Counted from the first letter of the stretch, positions 1 to 7,017 are shown. The stretch is 8,140 nucleotides of DNA from Azonexus sp. (GCA_030697085.1 JAUYQT010000295.1:1-8140), one strand, 5' to 3'. Translations and numbers: made by a program. Notes: generated by a model not told the origin, from the letters alone.

Positions 1-624
1 GAGGCCGCCGGTTATCAGGTGGCCTTCTCCGGGCAAAAAACCTATAACGGCGTCGCCCTGCTGGCACGCCAGCCGATCACCGATGTGTTGTATGGCAACC
101 CGCACTTTCCCGACGAACAAAAACGCCTGATCACCGGCACCGTGGGCGATACGCGGATCATTTGCGCCTACATCCCGAACGGCCAGGCGGTGGGCAGCGA
201 CAAATATGATTACAAATTGCGCTGGCTCGATGCGCTGGCGCTTTGGGTTGACGAAGAACTGGCGGCGCACCCCAAACTCGCCTTGTGCGGTGACTACAAC
301 ATTGCCCCGGACGACCGCGACGTACACGATCCGAAAGCCTGGGCCGGCAAAATTCTCTGCTCGGAACCCGAGCGCGCCGCCTTTCAGCGCCTGGTCGGCC
401 TCGGGCTGGAAGACAGCTTCCGTCTTTTCGAGCAGCCAGAAAAAACCTACTCCTGGTGGGATTACCGGATGCTCGGTTTCCAGAAAAATCAGGGCCTTCG
501 TATCGATCACATCCTGCTCTCGAAAGCGCTGACAGAAACCTGCACCGCCGCCGGTATCGACCGCGCCCCACGCAAACTGGAGCGTCCCTCCGATCATGCG
601 CCGGCCTGGGCAACGCTGGCCTAA
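1..624 (+). CDS. xth: Exodeoxyribonuclease III, 3' part (5' end outside window)
   Basis: The enzyme is a Mg-dependent AP endonuclease and 3'-5' exonuclease of base-excision repair, in the endonuclease/exonuclease/phosphatase fold. The frame is open from base 1 and ends at TAA 622-624, so about 207 C-terminal residues are present; an N-terminal part of roughly 50-60 residues, holding the first catalytic Glu, lies upstream. Visible family motifs, in order: NGVALLAR near the left edge, CAYIPNG (the conserved Y-x-P-N-G segment), CGDYNIAP at about 283-309 with the catalytic Asp (292-294) and Asn (298-300), TYSWWDYR, LRIDHILLS, and the terminal SDHAP with the catalytic Asp-His pair (592-597). Family members are normally about 255-260 residues. 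The Crp/Fnr gene starts 2 bases after the stop, so the two are probably co-transcribed. The identification is secure. The ATG at codon 7 of the visible frame is internal and not the start. Confidence 0.95.
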   Translation, partial: EAAGYQVAFSGQKTYNGVALLARQPITDVLYGNPHFPDEQKRLITGTVGDTRIICAYIPNGQAVGSDKYDYKLRWLDALALWVDEELAAHPKLALCGDYNIAPDDRDVHDPKAWAGKILCSEPERAAFQRLVGLGLEDSFRLFEQPEKTYSWWDYRMLGFQKNQGLRIDHILLSKALTETCTAAGIDRAPRKLERPSDHAPAWATLA

Positions 625-626
625 CG

Positions 627-1343
627 ATGACAAACCCGACACCCGGTTCACCCACCAGAACCATAGATACAGCGGCGGCCCCTACGGTCAACCCGGAAAA
701 ACTGCTGAATTTATACCCGCCGCTCGCCGGCCTCAGCCCGCAGCAAGTCGCCGCCCTGCTCCAACCGCAAGGCATCATGCATTTACCCGCCGGCACGCAG
801 GTCTTTGCCGAACACCAGCCCTGCAACGGCTTTCCGCTGCTGCTCGAAGGCAGCATCAAAGTCGTCAAACTAGCAGCCAGCGGACGCGAATTGCTGCTTT
901 ACCGGGTGACGCCTGGCGGCTCCTGCATCATCAGTTCAAGCTGCCTGCTCGGGCATAGCGACTACAACGCCCGCGGCATCGCCGAGACGCCCATCACGCT
1001 GCTCGCCCTGCCCGTTGCCAGTTTTTCAAAACTGATGCTGGAACACCCCCCGTTCCGCGACTTTATTTTTCACCTCTTCGCCGAGCGCATTGGCGAATTA
1101 ATGCAACTGGTCGAAGAAGTCGCCTTTTCGCGCCTTGACCAGCGCCTGGCCAAACTGCTGCTGGCCCGCCAGGGCGATGTATTGCATGTCACCCACCAGC
1201 AACTGGCTGATGAACTGGGCAGCGTCCGTGAAATTGTGAGTCGCCTGCTCAAGGGTTTCGCGGCACAAGGGCTGGTCACGCTGGGCCGCGAGCAGCTCAG
1301 TATCCTCAATCGCCCCGCCCTGCAAAAACTGGCTGCTGTGTGA
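627..1343 (+). CDS. Crp/Fnr-family transcriptional regulator
   Basis: This is a 238-residue cytoplasmic DNA-binding regulator. The N-terminal cyclic-nucleotide-binding-like beta-roll spans about 30-145, the long dimerisation helix about 148-180, and the winged HTH about 187-228. The recognition helix reads S-V-R-E-I-V-S-R-L-L (199-208). Arg201, Glu202 and Arg206 align with the three DNA-contacting residues of E. coli CRP, while Ser205 is FNR-like. The cAMP-contacting segment of CRP is not conserved. Instead there are three cysteines, Cys66, Cys100 and Cys106, the last two in G-G-S-C-x5-C. They do not match the FNR [4Fe-4S] cysteine layout, so a thiol- or metal-based signal is possible but inferred. 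ATG 627 was chosen because it follows xth by 2 bases and gives a normal length. The frame is open further upstream (from 456), but that part lies inside xth. No Shine-Dalgarno is evident, which suggests translational coupling to xth. The likely target is the DUF2892 gene downstream. Confidence 0.9.
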   Translation: MTNPTPGSPTRTIDTAAAPTVNPEKLLNLYPPLAGLSPQQVAALLQPQGIMHLPAGTQVFAEHQPCNGFPLLLEGSIKVVKLAASGRELLLYRVTPGGSCIISSSCLLGHSDYNARGIAETPITLLALPVASFSKLMLEHPPFRDFIFHLFAERIGELMQLVEEVAFSRLDQRLAKLLLARQGDVLHVTHQQLADELGSVREIVSRLLKGFAAQGLVTLGREQLSILNRPALQKLAAV

Positions 1344-1354
1344 CTCAAGTTACA
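1339..1354 (+). promoter_or_regulatory. Predicted CRP-like operator
   Basis: TGTGACTCAAGTTACA is a near-perfect dyad: 12 of 16 positions are symmetric, with outer arms TGT/ACA and inner arms ACT/AGT. Against the CRP consensus TGTGA-N6-TCACA it matches 9 of 10 defined positions. It overlaps the stop codon of the Crp/Fnr gene and is centred between 1346 and 1347. It lies 70 bases before the DUF2892 start. The regulator's recognition helix has CRP-like Arg-Glu-Arg contacts, so it is the natural candidate to bind here; that link is inferred. Confidence 0.65.
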
Positions 1355-1375
1355 TACGCCCCCGGCTAGCGCCGC

Positions 1376-1388
1376 TAAAGTGCGTCCC
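1376..1388 (+). promoter_or_regulatory. Predicted -10 box and start of a class II Crp/Fnr-activated promoter
   Basis: TAAAGT at 1376-1381 is a reasonable -10 box (4 of 6 with TATAAT). It predicts transcription from about base 1388. Counting back from there, the centre of the CRP-like dyad falls at -41.5, the classical class II activator spacing. No good -35 is present, as expected when an activator replaces it. The leader to ATG 1417 would be about 29 bases and holds the ribosome binding site. Confidence 0.5.
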
Positions 1389-1416
1389 GTACCCACTTAA
1401 TTCAACGGAGAAAATC

Positions 1417-1611
1417 ATGGCTAGCAATGTTGGCGGTATCGATAAAATTTTACGTATTGTGGTCGGCGCTGGCTTGATAGGCGCCACAGCGGCCGGCCTG
1501 TTGCCGGTTTGGGGTTACATCGGCATCATCCCCCTCGCCACTGGCCTGATGGGCTGGTGCCCGGCCTACACGCTGCTCGGCATCAAGACCTGCCCGATGA
1601 AGAAGGACTAA
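1417..1611 (+). CDS. Small DUF2892 (YgaP transmembrane-type) inner-membrane protein
   Basis: This is a 64-residue membrane protein of the DUF2892 family, related to the transmembrane part of the rhodanese YgaP. A short polar N terminus contains the family-typical N-V-G-G-I-D-K-I-L-R. Two hydrophobic segments follow (about 14-29 and 33-46), then the signature G-W-C-P-A-Y-T-L-L-G-I-K-T-C. Cys48 and Cys59 lie just after the second helix, and the tail P-M-K-K-D is basic. ATG 1417 is supported by a Shine-Dalgarno ACGGAG at 1405-1410. There is no rhodanese domain, so any sulfur-handling role is inference from family context. The gene stands in its own unit, between a likely Crp/Fnr-activated promoter and a terminator, and is probably the main target of the adjacent regulator. 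The family call is secure; the function is unknown. Confidence 0.88.
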   Translation: MASNVGGIDKILRIVVGAGLIGATAAGLLPVWGYIGIIPLATGLMGWCPAYTLLGIKTCPMKKD

Positions 1612-1613
1612 AT

Positions 1614-1638
1614 AAGCGCCAGAATTTTCGCGCTTTTT
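1614..1638 (+). terminator. Possible weak first rho-independent terminator
   Basis: AAGCGC (1614-1619) can pair with GCGCTT (1630-1635) across a 10-base loop, and the RNA then continues in T (to 1638). The 6-bp stem is short and the T run is partly used in it. It starts 3 bases after the DUF2892 stop and may work in tandem with the stronger hairpin just downstream. Confidence 0.4.
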
Positions 1639-1642
1639 GCAC

Positions 1643-1680
1643 AAGGCGAGCGGGGTAACCTGGCTCGCCTTTTTCTTTTC
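1643..1680 (+). terminator. Rho-independent terminator after the DUF2892 gene
   Basis: AAGGCGAGC (1643-1651) pairs perfectly with GCTCGCCTT (1663-1671). The loop is 11 bases, and the stem runs directly into TTTTTCTTTT. This 9-bp GC-rich stem with a T tract is a typical intrinsic terminator. It closes the xth/Crp-Fnr/DUF2892 region and isolates it from the prenyltransferase gene. Confidence 0.85.
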
Positions 1681-1835
1681 CGGCAAAGCCAAAAGCACAC
1701 TCAAACAAACAAAAAATGGAGCCGTCTAGGGAGCAATCTTGTGGACAGCCCAACGAAAAACTCATCCATAAACACAAAATTTGCGTAAAAATAGAAAATA
1801 AAATACAGACAACCACTGATTATTAAGGATATTTT
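1681..1835 (+). other. AT-rich leader before the prenyltransferase gene, with a 36-codon open frame
   Basis: This stretch is much richer in A than its surroundings and must hold the promoter for the prenyltransferase gene, since a terminator lies just upstream. Weak candidates are TTGCGT at 1781-1786 and TAAAAT at 1799-1804, but their spacing (12 bases) does not fit a standard sigma-70 promoter. ATG 1716 opens a 36-codon frame that ends at TAA 1824-1826. It has no Shine-Dalgarno and encodes a polar, lysine-rich peptide with no family I recognise. Its stop overlaps the AAGGA used by the next gene and it is in the same frame as that gene. It may be a leader peptide or chance. Confidence 0.3.
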
Positions 1836-1838
1836 CTG
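1825..1838 (+). promoter_or_regulatory. Shine-Dalgarno and CTG start that decide the prenyltransferase N terminus
   Basis: AAGGA at 1825-1829 lies 6 bases before CTG 1836-1838, an ideal spacing. The frame is closed by TAA at 1824-1826. No ATG, GTG or TTG occurs in frame from there until GTG 2100, which lies beyond the first active-site motif. CTG 1836 is therefore the only start that fits both the ribosome binding site and the protein family. Confidence 0.65.
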
Positions 1839-2747
1839 GAAGAAGTCAAAACCAAGGCCAACCCTGGGCGTCTACAAGTCTGGTTTCTCGCCAGCCGCCC
1901 GAAGACGCTATCCGTCTCGCTATCACCAGTTCTCGTCGGCACGGCTATCGCCTGGAACGCCACAGGGAAGGTTCTCTGGCTGCCTTTTTTCGCCGCCATT
2001 TTTGCTGCTGCGCTCATCCAGATTGGGACCAATCTATTCAACGATGTCGGTGATTACCTACGCGGCACCGACACGCCGGAGCGCCTCGGCCCCAAGCGGG
2101 TGACAGCCGAGGGCTGGCTCAGCGTTACGCGCGTCAAGACCGGCGCCTGGCTGGTTTTTGCCCTTGCGTTCCTGTGCGGCATCTATCTGGTCTGGCATGG
2201 CGGCTGGCCGATTGTGCTGATCGGCCTCGCCTCGCTGGCCGCGGGCTGGGCCTATACCGGCGGACCAAAGCCGATTGCTTACGGTCCACTCGGAGAATCC
2301 TTCGTTTTTGTATTTTTTGGCCTGGTTGCCGTCGGTGGCAGCTATTACCTGCAAACCCTGAGCCTGACGCCGATAGCGCTGCTTGCCGCCGCACTGGTCG
2401 GCCTGCACGCCGCGGCGGTGATTACCGTCAACAATTACCGCGACCTCGATGGTGATGCCCGCAATGGCAAAAACACGCTGGCCGTCAAACTTGGCCGAAC
2501 GGCCACCAAGCGTATTTACGCTGCCGAAATACTCGCGCCTTATTTACTCCTGCCCATCCTGGCGCTCCTGAGCAGCCACACCGACTGGCGACTGGCGCTA
2601 CCGCTGCTGTCACTGCCCTTGGGCCTCAAGCTGATCCGGCGTTTTTATCGGGAAGCACCCGGCCCGGTTTTCAATCAGATACTCGCCGCCACCGCCGGAT
2701 TGCAACTGGCTTACGCTTTACTGTTAGCGCTCAGCTTTATATTTTGA
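1836..2747 (+). CDS. menA: MenA-type UbiA-family prenyltransferase (1,4-dihydroxy-2-naphthoate polyprenyltransferase-like), CTG start
   Basis: From CTG 1836 the product is 303 residues, the usual length of MenA. It is a polytopic inner-membrane enzyme that would transfer a polyprenyl chain to an aromatic ring in quinone synthesis. The first Asp-rich motif is N66-L-F-N-D-V-G-D-Y, followed by R-G-T-D-T and G-P-K-R, a MenA-like rather than UbiA-like pattern. The second is N199-N-Y-R-D-L-D-G-D with G-K-x-T-L-A-V-x-L-G. About eight hydrophobic segments are visible between roughly residue 45 and the C terminus. The early S-R-P-K-T-L motif is also typical of MenA and lies upstream of GTG 2100, so that GTG cannot be the start. 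The frame shows no frameshift. Family assignment is strong. The exact substrate is less sure, because many betaproteobacteria use only ubiquinone and no other men genes are in view. Confidence 0.8.
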   Translation: MEEVKTKANPGRLQVWFLASRPKTLSVSLSPVLVGTAIAWNATGKVLWLPFFAAIFAAALIQIGTNLFNDVGDYLRGTDTPERLGPKRVTAEGWLSVTRVKTGAWLVFALAFLCGIYLVWHGGWPIVLIGLASLAAGWAYTGGPKPIAYGPLGESFVFVFFGLVAVGGSYYLQTLSLTPIALLAAALVGLHAAAVITVNNYRDLDGDARNGKNTLAVKLGRTATKRIYAAEILAPYLLLPILALLSSHTDWRLALPLLSLPLGLKLIRRFYREAPGPVFNQILAATAGLQLAYALLLALSFIF

Positions 2748-2771
2748 CTATTTTTTAGGCGCCGACTCGGG

Positions 2772-2777
2772 TAAAAT
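2772..2777 (+). promoter_or_regulatory. Candidate -10 box for the dusB-fis unit
   Basis: TAAAAT lies 30 bases before the dusB ATG, within G-G-G-T-A-A-A-A-T-T, and matches TATAAT at 5 of 6 positions. No convincing -35 is placed 16-18 bases upstream; TTGACT at 2744-2749 is 22 bases away. The assignment rests on the -10 and position alone. Confidence 0.35.
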
Positions 2778-2806
2778 TCGCGACCTCCCAAGACTCAAGT
2801 CGCCCC

Positions 2807-3823
2807 ATGGAATTCGTCGGTTTCCAGCTTCGTAACAACCTGTTCGTCGCGCCCATGGCCGGCGTCACGGATCGCCCTTTCCGCCAGTTGTGCAAAAAAA
2901 TGGGCGCGGGTCTGGCTGTCTCCGAAATGGTCACCTCCAATTCGCTACTCTATGGCAGCGCCAAAACCATTCGCCGGGCCAATCACACCGGCGAAGTGGC
3001 CCCCATTTCCGTGCAGATCGCCGGCGCCGAACCGGCGATGATGGCTGAAGCTGCCCGCCATAACGTGGACAACGGCGCCCAGATCATCGACATCAATATG
3101 GGTTGCCCGGCCAAGAAAATCTGCAACGTGATGGCCGGTTCGGCGCTGATGCAGGACGAAGCGTTAGTCGGGCGCATTCTCGATGCGGTCGTTGCGGCCG
3201 TGCCGAATACGCCGGTTACCCTGAAATTTCGCACCGGCTGGAACCTGGCCAACCGCAATGCGCCGAATATCGCGCGTATTGCCGAATCGGCCGGCATCCG
3301 CGCCGTTGCCATCCACGGCCGCACCCGTTGCCAGCAATACACCGGCGAGGCGGAGTACGACACCATTTCGCTGATCAAGACGCTGATCAAGATTCCGGTG
3401 ATCGCCAACGGTGACATCACCACCCCGGAAAAAGCCAAATTCGTGCTCGACACGACGGGTGCTGACGGCATCATGATCGGCCGCGCCGCCCAGGGTCGCC
3501 CCTGGCTGTTTCGCGAAATCGAACATTTTCTGAAGACCGGCGAGCATTTACCGCCAGCCAAAGTCACCGAGATTCACGCCATTCTGCAGGCGCACCTCGA
3601 AGACCTCTACGAATTTTATGGCATGGAAACCGGCTTTCGCGTCGCCCGCAAGCATATTGCCTGGTACACCCGCGGCCTGGTCGGCTCGGCCTCATTCCGC
3701 CATTACATGAATCAACTGCCCAGCGTCGAACAACAGATGCAGGCGGTGAACGATTTCTTCTGCCAGCAGGCAGCAGAAAGCGAACATCTAAAATACAACT
3801 CAGAGGAGGCGTTGGCAGCATGA
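2807..3823 (+). CDS. dusB: tRNA-dihydrouridine synthase B
   Basis: DusB is an FMN- and NADPH-dependent cytoplasmic enzyme that reduces specific uridines in the tRNA D-loop to dihydrouridine. The 338-residue protein (about 320 in E. coli) shows an N-terminal TIM barrel. This includes A-P-M-A-G-V-T-D (15-22) at the flavin site, V-S-E-M-V (38-42), V-Q-I-A-G (69-73), and D-I-N-M-G-C-P-A-K-K with the catalytic Cys100. K-F-R-T-G-W and A-I-H-G-R-T-R follow, then N-G-D-I and the phosphate-binding G-A-D-G-I-M-I-G-R-A-A-Q-G. The helical C-terminal tRNA-binding domain begins at about 245. ATG 2807 puts the catalytic Cys at the same number as in E. coli. No good Shine-Dalgarno precedes it, and any leader would be short. 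The TGA overlaps the fis ATG by 4 bases, so the two are coupled as in the enteric dusB-fis operon. Confidence 0.96.
   Translation: MEFVGFQLRNNLFVAPMAGVTDRPFRQLCKKMGAGLAVSEMVTSNSLLYGSAKTIRRANHTGEVAPISVQIAGAEPAMMAEAARHNVDNGAQIIDINMGCPAKKICNVMAGSALMQDEALVGRILDAVVAAVPNTPVTLKFRTGWNLANRNAPNIARIAESAGIRAVAIHGRTRCQQYTGEAEYDTISLIKTLIKIPVIANGDITTPEKAKFVLDTTGADGIMIGRAAQGRPWLFREIEHFLKTGEHLPPAKVTEIHAILQAHLEDLYEFYGMETGFRVARKHIAWYTRGLVGSASFRHYMNQLPSVEQQMQAVNDFFCQQAAESEHLKYNSEEALAA
3802..3809 (+). promoter_or_regulatory. Strong Shine-Dalgarno for fis inside the dusB 3' end
   Basis: AGAGGAGG lies 10 bases before the fis ATG at 3820, within the last codons of dusB. It supports the 77-residue start and suggests that fis is translated more strongly than dusB, whose own start lacks such a site. 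Confidence 0.6.
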
Positions 3824-4053
3824 GCCAACAAGACATTTCTGCTTGCGTGCTGGGGGCACTCGAGCAATATTTTCGCGATCTCGATGGCGAAAAACCCTGT
3901 GCGATTTACGATATGGTACTGAAAAGCGTCGAGCGACCCATGCTCGAAGTTGTCCTCGCCAAAGCTGGCGGCAACCAGACACTGGCCTCGGACATGCTCG
4001 GCATCAACCGCAACACCCTGCGTAAAAAACTCACCGAACACCAATTGCTCTAG
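3820..4053 (+). CDS. fis: DNA-binding protein Fis
   Basis: Fis is a small homodimeric nucleoid protein that bends DNA and tunes growth-phase transcription. This form has 77 residues, against 98 in E. coli. The extra flexible N-terminal beta-hairpin arm of the enteric protein (used to activate Hin-type recombinases) is largely missing, as is common in betaproteobacteria. The helical dimer core spans about 6-48. The C-terminal HTH is clear: G-G-N-Q-T-L-A at 50-56, L-G-I-N-R at 60-64 and N-T-L-R-K-K-L at 65-71, with the basic recognition-helix residues Arg64, Arg68, Lys69 and Lys70. The start overlaps the dusB stop (ATGA). Stop is TAG 4051-4053. Confidence 0.95.
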   Translation: MSQQDISACVLGALEQYFRDLDGEKPCAIYDMVLKSVERPMLEVVLAKAGGNQTLASDMLGINRNTLRKKLTEHQLL

Positions 4054-4142
4054 TTGCCAGTCATTAGTCGTTAGTTACTAGCTAACGGCCTAAAGCCCGC
4101 ACCTACCTGCTAACAACTAACTACTAACGACTACCAACTAAA
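4054..4142 (+). repeat. Intergenic degenerate 7-base repeats in inverted orientation between fis and purH
   Basis: The whole fis-purH spacer is built from 7-base units. Right arm (4110-4137): CTAACAA, CTAACTA, CTAACGA, CTACCAA, then a partial CTAAA that runs into the purH start codon. Left arm (4054-4081): TTGCCAG, TCATTAG, TCGTTAG, TTACTAG, which are degenerate reverse complements. An 11-base perfect inverted repeat, TAGTCGTTAGT (4065-4075) and ACTAACGACTA (4123-4133), anchors a possible long imperfect hairpin with a 47-base loop. There is no T run, so it is not a standard terminator. No Shine-Dalgarno is left before purH. It could be a dispersed intergenic repeat, an mRNA-folding element or a protein-binding array. 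Confidence 0.7.
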
Positions 4143-5747
<1,605 letters not shown>

Positions 5748-5753
5748 TAGCCC

Positions 5754-6068
5754 ATGATTTCTGAGCCAATCATCAAGGAAGCCGTGGCGCGACTGATTTC
5801 GATTGCATCACCAAGCAAATTAATTTTGTTCGGTTCGCATGCCCACGGCGATGCGGTCGACGATTCAGAGGTTGATTTTCTGGTGATTGAGCACGAGGTC
5901 AATGACGTCGGCGCTGAAATGATGCGATTGCACAAAGCCTTGTGGCCGCTAAATATTCCGGTCGATATTCTGGTCTGTTCAGAATCCGATTTTGCTAAAA
6001 AACGCGAATGGCGTTCATCGGCAATTTATTGGGCGGCACGTGAAGGCAAGGTGCTTTATGCGGCATGA
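5754..6068 (+). CDS. MNT-type nucleotidyltransferase (MntA-like antitoxin family), orphan, with altered metal motif
   Basis: This is a 104-residue minimal nucleotidyltransferase. The signature is G27-S28-x10-E39-x-D41, with the third acidic residue D71 in I-P-V-D-I-L-V. The family consensus is G-S-x10-D-x-D, so the first metal-binding Asp is Glu here; activity may be reduced or changed. Relatives such as MntA of the HepT-MntA toxin-antitoxin system AMPylate a HEPN-domain RNase encoded next door. No HEPN gene follows here. The C terminus (R-E-G-K-V-L-Y) looks complete, so the protein is not truncated. ATG 5754 lies 6 bases after the purH stop without a ribosome binding site, which suggests coupled translation. 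Base composition is intermediate between purH and the AT-richer next gene. Family call is strong; present function is uncertain. Confidence 0.85.
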   Translation: MISEPIIKEAVARLISIASPSKLILFGSHAHGDAVDDSEVDFLVIEHEVNDVGAEMMRLHKALWPLNIPVDILVCSESDFAKKREWRSSAIYWAAREGKVLYAA

Positions 6069-6084
6069 GACTTTAGGCTTTTAG
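6058..6084 (+). pseudogene. Possible remnant of a HEPN-partner gene start
   Basis: ATG 6058 overlaps the 3' end of the nucleotidyltransferase gene, where the HEPN toxin gene of MNT/HEPN pairs commonly begins. It encodes only M-R-H-E-T-L-G-F before TAG 6082-6084. HEPN partners often start with a pattern like M-x-x-E-T-x-x-W. The match covers just a few residues, so this is a suggestion, not a firm call. Confidence 0.2.
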
Positions 6085-6094
6085 GGGGGCGGCA

Positions 6095-6907
6095 GTGGAG
6101 AAGTCGTGGAAAAATGCCATTAAAAGGGTACTCACAGAGTCTTCGATGCCACTGCATTACACAGAAATTTCTGAACAAATATTATCGCGTGCTTACTACG
6201 AAACTGACGGAGCAACGCCTGCAAGCACTGTAAATGCACAATTAACCTCATCAATTAAACATGACGGGCCAAATTCACCGTTTATACGGGTTGGTAAAGG
6301 CATATTTTCCTTAAAGAACTTTCCCACAGGAGTGACTCCACCCGCGCCACTCTCCGTTTTCAAACAAGATCAATTGGCGCCTCTTCTCGAAACGGATGTG
6401 GAATCATCTGACTCAATTATTCACTCATTCGGCATGTATTGGCAACGCAATCTAGTTGTATGGCGTAATGATCCAAAGATGTATGGAAAACAACAAGCGC
6501 TTTCCAAGCCTGTCGACTTTGGCAAACAGAAGGGCATTTACATACTTTACGACCATCACACCGTTGTGTATGTCGGGCGTTCAATTGATCGACCATTGGG
6601 AAAACGCCTTTTTGAACACACGGTTGATCGCCTGGGTAGTCGCTGGAATCGATTCTCATGGTTTGGCTTGCTCGACGTAACCCAAGAGGGAAATCTCAGA
6701 GAAACAGCGCTCAGCACCTCACTTGCGGCCCTTGTTGCAACGTTGGAAGCCCTTCTCATTGAGGCGCTCGAACCACCGCAAAACAGAAAACGCGGCGATG
6801 ACTTTTCTGCCATTGAATACATCCAATACATTGATCCAGAACTAAAAGAGCGTGAAATACAAAATACATTACGATCGATTGAGCAAAAAATGCGGGGTGG
6901 ATCGTGA
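6095..6907 (+). CDS. HARE-HTH plus GIY-YIG nuclease domain protein
   Basis: The product has 270 residues. An N-terminal HARE-HTH-type winged helix occupies about 1-74: S-W-K-N-A-I, P-L-H-Y-T-E-I, T-P-A-S-T-V-N-A-Q-L, F-I-R-V-G-K-G-I-F-S-L. A linker of unknown fold (75-145) contains Trp116 and Trp123. The GIY-YIG nuclease domain follows, with G147-I-Y, Y159-V-G, a likely catalytic Arg171 with His175, Glu218 in L-E-A-L-L-I-E-A-L, and Asn230 in P-P-Q-N-R-K. All core catalytic residues appear intact. Start GTG 6095 has a strong Shine-Dalgarno AGGGGGG at 6083-6089. HARE-HTH domains are known in restriction-type enzymes and other DNA-modification proteins, so a role in restriction or defence is plausible but inferred. 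Codon use is clearly more AT-rich than the flanking purine genes, which points to horizontal acquisition. No methyltransferase is nearby. Confidence 0.82.
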   Translation: MEKSWKNAIKRVLTESSMPLHYTEISEQILSRAYYETDGATPASTVNAQLTSSIKHDGPNSPFIRVGKGIFSLKNFPTGVTPPAPLSVFKQDQLAPLLETDVESSDSIIHSFGMYWQRNLVVWRNDPKMYGKQQALSKPVDFGKQKGIYILYDHHTVVYVGRSIDRPLGKRLFEHTVDRLGSRWNRFSWFGLLDVTQEGNLRETALSTSLAALVATLEALLIEALEPPQNRKRGDDFSAIEYIQYIDPELKEREIQNTLRSIEQKMRGGS

Positions 6908-7005
6908 AATCATTCAGCCTAAAACCATCGACGCGAAGGCGCAAAAGTACCGAGAAGTCTGAGAAAGAACAACTCGCTTTTACCACCCGGAGTTTCGACT
7001 GTTAG
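6904..7005 (+). CDS. Possible 33-residue basic peptide ORF downstream of the GIY-YIG gene
   Basis: GTG 6904 overlaps the TGA of the nuclease gene (GTGA) and is preceded by GGGGTGG at 6894-6900. It runs to TAG 7003-7005. The product has a basic, polar centre (T-R-R-R-K-S, then E-K-S-E-K-E-Q) and no recognisable domain. It could be a real small gene, or the 5' stub of a larger lost gene. It fills nearly all of the 110 bases between the nuclease and ORF6N genes, where I see no hairpin or clear promoter. Confidence 0.3.
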   Translation: MKSFSLKPSTRRRKSTEKSEKEQLAFTTRSFDC

Positions 7006-7017
7006 CACTCCCAACCC

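Noticed and set aside
456..626. Upstream extension of the Crp/Fnr reading frame
   Set aside because: It lies within the xth coding region and the extra residues do not resemble the family; ATG 627 gives a normal length.
158..868. 236-codon minus-strand frame across xth and the Crp/Fnr gene
   Set aside because: It spans two well-supported genes and their junction, with a low-complexity Arg/Gly/Pro-rich product and no domain.
1583..1816. 77-codon minus-strand frame across the terminator and the AT-rich leader
   Set aside because: It runs through the terminator hairpin and the end of the DUF2892 gene, with no ribosome binding site or family resemblance.
2100..2747. GTG 2100 as the start of the prenyltransferase
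   Set aside because: It would remove the first membrane segments and the N-L-F-N-D-V-G-D motif, although the upstream frame encodes them cleanly.
2983..3567. 194-codon minus-strand frame opposite dusB
   Set aside because: Shadow of dusB codon bias; no recognisable protein.
4054..4142. CRISPR-like array
   Set aside because: The units are 7 bases, contiguous and in two orientations, without spacers.
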